A DNA stretch of 64,000 nt, from contig NZ_AEDD01000001.1 of NCBI RefSeq assembly GCF_000179615.1, positions 124,001 through 188,000 on the forward strand, given 5' to 3'. Position numbers and translations under genes: made by a program. The DNA is from Paenibacillus curdlanolyticus YK9 (GTDB taxonomy: Bacteria > Bacillota > Bacilli > Paenibacillales > Paenibacillaceae). Within the stretch, counting starts at the first letter, position 1, and every line of letters starts with the position of its first letter. Positions 59,569 to 64,000 of this stretch are shown here, piece by piece. Below the pieces are notes generated by a model. The model saw only the letters and a list, made by a program, of their open reading frames with translations. It did not search any database and was not told the origin of the DNA.

Positions 59569-60537
59569 ATGTCAGCAGTGAAATCGATCGCCGTCCTAAC
59601 AAGCGGAGGCGACTCGCAAGGAATGAATGCAGCGGTTCGTGCGGTTGTACGGAGCGCTATTTTCCATGGCATTGAAGTGTACGGGGTGCAGCGCGGATAC
59701 CAAGGGTTGCTGAATAATGATTTGCGCCAAATGGATCTTCGCAGCGTAGGGGATATCATTCAGCGCGGAGGAACGATCTTGCAGACGGCACGCTGCAAGG
59801 AGTTTATGACGGCTGAAGGGCAAGAGCGCGGGGCGGAAATTCTTCGTGAACGCGGCATTGATGGACTGGTCGTTATCGGTGGCGACGGCTCCTATCAAGG
59901 CGCTAACAAGCTGAGCAAGCTCGGCATCAAAACGATGGGATTGCCAGGAACGATTGACAACGACATCCCATTCACTGATTTTACGATCGGATTCGATACG
60001 GCGGTCAGCATTGTCGTTGATGCGATCAACAAGCTGCGCGATACGATGACCTCCCACGAGCGCTCGTCTATCGTTGAAGTTATGGGCCGCCATTGCGGCG
60101 ATATCGCTTTATATGCGGGTCTGGCAAGCGGAGCAGAGACGATTCTCGTCCCTGAAGTTCCATTCGACCTCAATGAAGTATCGAATCGGATGGCAGATAA
60201 CTTCCGCCATGGCAAGCGCCACAGCATTATCGTCGTAGCCGAAGGAGCTGCGCGCGGCGAAGATATCGCAGCAGCGATCACCAAAAACAACGGCATCGAG
60301 CCGCGTGTTACCGTGCTCGGACATATCCAACGCGGCGGCGCGCCGACGCACAATGACCGTGTACTTGCAAGCCGATTGGGCGATTTTGCTGTGCGCAAGC
60401 TGATGGAAGGCGATTCCGGCAAATCCTGCGGCATCATCAAAGGCGAGCTGGTCGTGACCGATATCGATACGGTTGTGAACACGAAGAAGTCGTTTAATAT
60501 GGATATGTACGATCTGGCGCTTCGTCTTTCACAATAA
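59569..60537 (+). CDS. pfkA: 6-phosphofructokinase
   Basis: 322-residue ATP-dependent kinase phosphorylating fructose 6-phosphate in glycolysis. Visible: LTSGGDSQGMNAAVRAVVR (ATP loop), IGGDGSYQGANKLSK, LPGTIDNDIPFTDFTIGFDT (catalytic Asp), MGRHCGDIALYAGLASGAET and RGGAPTHNDRVLASRLG. Length and sequence are those of bacterial PfkA. GATAGGGGG precedes the ATG. It is normally next to pyk or accA; here it follows ytpB. Confidence 0.96.
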   Translation: MSAVKSIAVLTSGGDSQGMNAAVRAVVRSAIFHGIEVYGVQRGYQGLLNNDLRQMDLRSVGDIIQRGGTILQTARCKEFMTAEGQERGAEILRERGIDGLVVIGGDGSYQGANKLSKLGIKTMGLPGTIDNDIPFTDFTIGFDTAVSIVVDAINKLRDTMTSHERSSIVEVMGRHCGDIALYAGLASGAETILVPEVPFDLNEVSNRMADNFRHGKRHSIIVVAEGAARGEDIAAAITKNNGIEPRVTVLGHIQRGGAPTHNDRVLASRLGDFAVRKLMEGDSGKSCGIIKGELVVTDIDTVVNTKKSFNMDMYDLALRLSQ

Positions 60538-60566
60538 CGCTTATTTCGAGAGACAAGCCAATATGG

Positions 60567-60637
60567 AAAGCCTTATGCTAGGCAGCGTTGCTAAGGGGAG
60601 ATCCCTGAGCGGCTGACAAGCATAAGGCTTTATTTTG
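60567..60637 (+). terminator. pfkA terminator
   Basis: AAAGCCTTATGCT (60567-60579) pairs with AGCATAAGGCTTT (60619-60631), then ATTTTG; further pairing occurs in the long loop. Confidence 0.8.
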
Positions 60638-60653
60638 TGTTGCTGCCAATAAA

Positions 60654-61103
60654 TTATGCGTGCGGCTGAAGGGCTTGCAGCGCCTCCAGTATTTCTTCAG
60701 TAGGACGGTTGCCTTTCTCGGCGAACACAATGCGCCCGTCTTGCCCGATAATGAACACGACGCGCTGCTGCGCGAATAAGCCCAATAATTTGCCTACGCC
60801 GAACGCTTTGCGGATCTCGCCGCCGGCATCGACGATGAGCGGGAAATCATAGCCCTGTCTTTCGGCAAATTGCTGATGATGCTCCAGAGTGGAGGGATTA
60901 ACGCCCATGACAAGCGCGTTGTACCTTGCATATAGGGAACGTGAATCGCGAACGGCGCATAACTGCTTCGTGCAGCCTGGCGTTTCGTCCATCGGGTAAA
61001 AAATGAGTACAATAGGCTGCTTGCCTACGTAATCGCTAAGCTTGATGATGCCTTGCGTGCTATTGGCTTCGAATAGCGGAGCTGTCGATCCAATCGTCAA
61101 CAT
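60654..61103 (-). CDS. Peroxiredoxin (Bcp/AhpC-TSA family)
   Basis: 149-residue thiol peroxidase. The peroxidatic Cys is in FYPMDETPGCTKQLCAVRD (TPGC), with a second Cys five residues on, as in BCP-type enzymes; the thioredoxin fold continues with VMGVNPSTLEHHQQFAERQG and VVFIIGQDGRIVF. GGAGG precedes ATG 61103, chosen over 61124. It is cytoplasmic and reduces hydroperoxides using thioredoxin. Confidence 0.94.
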   Translation of the reverse strand: MLTIGSTAPLFEANSTQGIIKLSDYVGKQPIVLIFYPMDETPGCTKQLCAVRDSRSLYARYNALVMGVNPSTLEHHQQFAERQGYDFPLIVDAGGEIRKAFGVGKLLGLFAQQRVVFIIGQDGRIVFAEKGNRPTEEILEALQALQPHA

Positions 61104-61201
61104 GGTCCATGACCTCCACTGCATTTAGATTTTATACTATTATATTGTATACTATCGATAAAGGGAAGACAAATCATGTTTTTAGCAGCAATAAATAAAA
61201 T

Positions 61202-61252
61202 AAGCCCTCTAGCGGGAAGCAGTCGATGAGACTGTCGCCGTTAGAGGGCTTG
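61202..61252. terminator. Terminator between peroxiredoxin promoter region and glycosidase gene
   Basis: AAGCCCTCTA (61202-61211) with TAGAGGGCTT (61242-61251); TTATTTTATTT follows on the minus strand, so it serves the gene at 61304. Confidence 0.8.
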
Positions 61253-61303
61253 TTCGTATTTAGGAGTAAGGAATGATAGCAGCTTGGTTGCTATAGATCA
61301 GAG

Positions 61304-62491
61304 CTAGAAATTAGCATCTTCCGTATAGCTGTTGCCTGCGTTCCAAAGCAAATATTCTTCAATGTTCGTATCCTTCAACGCTTTAATCTGAGCTTCGACT
61401 TCAGCTTTGCCGTATTTCTTGTAATGGCCTTTGCCCAGCCAGCTTGCGGTGAAGTCTTGAATCCACGGGCGAATGACTGGCTTGTATACAGGGCCAAGCG
61501 GCCCAAGCTTCTTGTGCGTATCGACCATCGCGCCTTTGATTGTTGCGTATGGATCAAGATCAGGCTCCTTCACTTTGAACCAGCCTGTGCTGTAATGGCT
61601 TGGGTATACCATCGGGCTAATGACGTCGACTTGCTTGGAGATTTTCACGAAATCTTGTCCGATTCCTTCTGCTGCCGGTACGGAGGCTGCGTAGCCGAAA
61701 ATATCGACCGAGACTCGGACGCCAAGCGGCTCTAACTGTTCACGAGCGTATTTGACGAAGTCTGCAATAACGTCAACGCGTTTCTCTGCCGTTTTGTCGA
61801 ACGTAAGGGAAGCTTCTTTCTTCTCGAAGCCTTCAGGGAAGCGTACATAATCGAATTGAATTTCTTTAAATCCGAGCTTCGCAGCTTCTTTGGCGATTTT
61901 TACGTTGTAATCCCATACTTCTTTGCGATAGGGGTTGACGAAGCTGTCGCCTTTGCCATTTTTCCAGATCGATCCGTCCTTGTTGCGATACGACAGCTCA
62001 GGATGCTTGTGCGCCAATACCGTATCCTTAAACACGACGACGCGAGCGATCGGGTAAATCTTGTGGTCTTGCATTTGCTTCACGGTTGCATGAATGTCTT
62101 TGATGTACCGCTGAGGCGTGCCAAGCTTCTGCAGCTCTGCATTGTCTGTCTTGTACGTGATGTAGCCGTAATCATCTTTGATGTCGACAACCATGCTGTT
62201 CAGATCCGTACGATCGAGCAGATTAAGCAGCTTTGCCATTCGTTCTCCGCCTGCGCTGTGCGCAGTCACGTAAATCCCTTTAACCTTTGGCGCATCCTTC
62301 TGAGGGTCTTTCTTCACGAACACATTGGTTGGCTGTCCGTCCGTTGTCCCGCTGCTTGAAGATGATGTGGAGCCTGGCCCGGCATCTTGGTGCGCGATTG
62401 CCGTAAGCAGCTTATGGGCGGAGGTGCTGTCGTCTCCTGCTCCAGTTAGCAAATTGTAAAACAGTAATAATGTGGTCAGCAAGATGTCCAT
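61304..62491 (-). CDS. Secreted DUF4015-type putative glycoside hydrolase
   Basis: 395-residue protein. The N-terminal hydrophobic segment (ILLTTLLLFYNLLTGAGDD) acts as signal or anchor, a Ser/Gly-rich linker follows, and then a TIM-barrel domain of the DUF4015 (putative glycosidase) family: VKGIYVTAHSAGGERMAKLL, DIKDDYGYITYKT, LGFKEIQFDYVRFPEGF, DIFGYAASVPAAEGIGQDF, VDVISPMVYPSHYSTGWF. The conserved acids in FDYVRFPEG and SPMVYPSHY are likely catalytic. Substrate unknown; extracellular or wall polysaccharide is plausible. Confidence 0.9.
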   Translation of the reverse strand: MDILLTTLLLFYNLLTGAGDDSTSAHKLLTAIAHQDAGPGSTSSSSSGTTDGQPTNVFVKKDPQKDAPKVKGIYVTAHSAGGERMAKLLNLLDRTDLNSMVVDIKDDYGYITYKTDNAELQKLGTPQRYIKDIHATVKQMQDHKIYPIARVVVFKDTVLAHKHPELSYRNKDGSIWKNGKGDSFVNPYRKEVWDYNVKIAKEAAKLGFKEIQFDYVRFPEGFEKKEASLTFDKTAEKRVDVIADFVKYAREQLEPLGVRVSVDIFGYAASVPAAEGIGQDFVKISKQVDVISPMVYPSHYSTGWFKVKEPDLDPYATIKGAMVDTHKKLGPLGPVYKPVIRPWIQDFTASWLGKGHYKKYGKAEVEAQIKALKDTNIEEYLLWNAGNSYTEDANF

Positions 62492-62638
62492 TGTGTTCTC
62501 TCCCCATCTGTAATCATTAATGATTATAAATCAGATTGAGAGAGAGCGACAGGCGTCTTTGGATCGATTTTTGTTGAAAATAGATGGAAAATGGGGAGAA
62601 GTTTGAAAGCGTATGCAAACATAATGAAACAGATAAGA

Positions 62639-62672
62639 AAAAAGCCTGCTTCCCTTGAGGGACGGCAGGCTG
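62639..62672 (-). terminator. Terminator of the small gene at 62716
   Basis: GCCTGC..CCCT..AGGG..GCAGGC (about 62645-62671); on the minus strand followed by TTTTTTCTT. Confidence 0.85.
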
Positions 62673-62715
62673 CTCATAAACACAAACTCGATAAAGCTAT
62701 ATGATTAACGATCGG

Positions 62716-62913
62716 TTAATGCAGGCTTGCTTCGCGTTGCTGCTCGCAAATACTAAGCTGAACGATTTCCATCGCGTCTTCCGGTTCAAGTACACCAAGT
62801 CCGTCCCGCAGCACGATGTTCAAGTGCCGTTCACGTTCCGTAAGAAAAGGTTCGAGTTCAGGCGCCAGTTTTTCCACAATCCTCGACAATTTGACTGTTT
62901 CCATATCCATCAT
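62716..62913 (-). CDS. Hypothetical small protein (65 aa)
   Basis: 65-residue acidic, all-helical soluble protein (MMDMETVKLSRIVEKLAPEL; FLTERERHLNIVLRDGLGVL; EDAMEIVQLSICEQQREASL). GAGAGGGTGATGC precedes the ATG, and its own terminator lies 45 bp downstream, so it is preferred over the overlapping plus-strand reading. No domain is recognised. Confidence 0.7.
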   Translation of the reverse strand: MMDMETVKLSRIVEKLAPELEPFLTERERHLNIVLRDGLGVLEPEDAMEIVQLSICEQQREASLH

Positions 62914-63045
62914 GCATCACCCTCTCATTAGTCATGTTCAGGGCAAACCATCTGGCTAGAAACTAGGAACCACGGGATAGCTTTATTATAACAGGGGGCA
63001 ATGAAAATGAATAGCGGCTTCCATGAAAATCCATTCCAGCCCGTA

Positions 63046-63894
63046 TTACGGGAGCGGCTTATGGAATTCGCCAATTACGCCCACGGTTTCGACAATGTTG
63101 ACGAATGCTTTGGGATCGATCGTTAGAACGGTTTTGCGAAGCTCAGCCAGCTCGTAGCGAGTCGTTACGGTCATTAGCATATCCTGCTCGTGGGAGGTGA
63201 AGGCGCCTCTCGTACGAATAACGGTAATGCCCCGTTTATTTTCCAGCAATTTGCGAAGCATTTTGTCCGTCTCTCTCGTCACAATAAAGGCGGTCACTTT
63301 TACATAACGGATATGCACCAAGTCGACCACTTTGCCAGCCGTAAAAATCGATAGGAGCGAGTAGAGCGCGATATCCGGATCTCGCGTGAATAAAACGAGC
63401 GCGCCGATGACAACGCCGTTCAGCAGAAAAATAAACATGCCGACCGGAACATCCCGCTTGCGCGAGATGATCGAGGCGATGATGTCAAAGCCGCCGGACG
63501 ATCCGCCATGCCGCAGCGCCAGACCGCTGCCGAAACCGATCAACAACCCGCCGAACACGGACGCCAGCAGGATGTCATTAGCGATTTGTCGGACGGGAAT
63601 GAACTGCAGGGCTAACGTTGTTACCACAACGGAAAAGACGCTAAGGATAACGAATCGCCTTCCAAGCGAGATCCATCCCCAGATCAACACCGGAATGTTA
63701 AGGGCCAGATATAGCCAGCTTATCGTTCCGCCTGTAATATAACCGATCATCATCGAAATGCCGGCAATGCCGCCGCTAAGCAATTGATGCGGGATCAGGA
63801 GCATATTGAATCCGATTGCAACCAGAATAGCCCCGGCTAGCGTGAACAAGATCGTATAGACTTGCCGTGCCGTCTTGCGTGCATAGAATGCCAT
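63046..63894 (-). CDS. YitT-family membrane protein
   Basis: 282-residue protein of the YitT (DUF161 plus DUF2179) family, with about six membrane helices in residues 1-200 (LAGAILVAIGFNMLLIPHQL; LLSGGIAGISMMIGYITGG; GGLLIGFGSGLALRHGGSSG; GFDIIASIISRKRDVPVGMF) and a soluble C-terminal DUF2179 domain (GITVIRTRGAFTSHEQDMLM). Function is uncertain; relatives are suspected transporters. Its ATG is at 63894, with GGAGGC about 7 nt upstream. The window ends just upstream with a plus-strand GGAGGA that probably serves the next gene. Confidence 0.93.
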   Translation of the reverse strand: MAFYARKTARQVYTILFTLAGAILVAIGFNMLLIPHQLLSGGIAGISMMIGYITGGTISWLYLALNIPVLIWGWISLGRRFVILSVFSVVVTTLALQFIPVRQIANDILLASVFGGLLIGFGSGLALRHGGSSGGFDIIASIISRKRDVPVGMFIFLLNGVVIGALVLFTRDPDIALYSLLSIFTAGKVVDLVHIRYVKVTAFIVTRETDKMLRKLLENKRGITVIRTRGAFTSHEQDMLMTVTTRYELAELRKTVLTIDPKAFVNIVETVGVIGEFHKPLP

Positions 63895-64000
63895 CGAAAA
63901 CCTGAGCCTCCGTTCGTCGAATGATCGTGTCAGGATTATGCAGAGAAACAGGATAATTAAGCATGTTTATCGAATAGTGTTCAAGGAAGAACATGGAGGA

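Noticed and set aside
62701-62931. Plus-strand 76-residue gene
   Set aside because: It overlaps the minus-strand gene that has a ribosome site and its own terminator; the plus-strand reading has neither.

Overview
The window looks like chromosome from a Paenibacillus-type Firmicute (Paenibacillaceae). Supporting signs are moderately high GC, strong AAGGAGG-type ribosome binding sites, occasional TTG and GTG starts, many hairpin/T-run terminators, a T-box leader on thrS, and a typical family gene set: YesM/YesN-type two-component system, YtxH, YtpB, YitT, NucA/NucB nuclease, LysM-M14 endopeptidase and LtaS. No rRNA, tRNA, CRISPR array or intact prophage was found.

Layout. 1-5.9 kb: TetR regulator, a DUF4177-like protein, a DHA2 drug exporter, an HxlR regulator divergent from a quinone-oxidoreductase-type enzyme, and a membrane-anchored NucA/NucB-excalibur nuclease. 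5.9-7.3 kb: a broken AraC gene butting onto a 260-bp tandem repeat packed with small dyads. 7.3-15.5 kb: a sugar-sensing cluster made of an anchored binding protein, histidine kinase and AraC-type response regulator, followed by xylFGH. 15.5-17.1 kb: an AT-rich insert with one unrecognised coiled-coil gene and debris. 17.1-22.5 kb: thrS with its T-box, an IS4-family element inserted into a dyad of the same class as the 6.6-kb array, then fabV. 22.7-31.4 kb: GH25 lysozyme, ppaC, a glyoxalase remnant, a DeoR regulator with the araL-like/araM glycerol-1-phosphate pair, a duplicated-motif hypothetical protein, lone trpB, a holin and a putative SOS gene. 31.5-38.7 kb: small membrane, redox and cell-wall genes, including a stand-alone CuA cupredoxin, a SufR-like regulator, murI and a LysM-carboxypeptidase. 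38.7-45.5 kb: a nested repeat, ltaS, a disrupted exonuclease/TerD/HTH chimera, two methyltransferases and an MFS exporter. 45.7-52 kb: hemE-hemH, then capA-like, glycerophosphodiesterase, DUF92 and a LacI regulator. 52-64 kb: pepF, small membrane proteins, cold-shock protein, esterase, MFS carrier, ytpB-pfkA, peroxiredoxin, a DUF4015-type glycosidase and YitT.

How the genes work together. The clearest functional unit is 7390-15383. An anchored sugar-binding protein, sensor kinase and response regulator are translationally coupled and probably switch on the adjacent xylF promoter, which has direct repeats two helical turns apart and no good -35. A hairpin between xylF and xylG probably keeps binding protein in excess over ATPase and permease. 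The DeoR-araL-araM group probably controls glycerol-1-phosphate supply. hemE-hemH belong to haem synthesis. Cell-envelope genes (murI, LysM-M14, ltaS, GH25, holin, CapA-like) are scattered through the window.

The least explained structure is the class of 17-bp dyads (RTTGCA-N5-TGCAAY). It occurs 11 times at 6.6-7.27 kb and 4 times at 19.6-21.05 kb, with centre spacings of 52, 73 and 82-83 bp. These are near whole numbers of helical turns, and they recur at the two loci although the spacer sequences differ.
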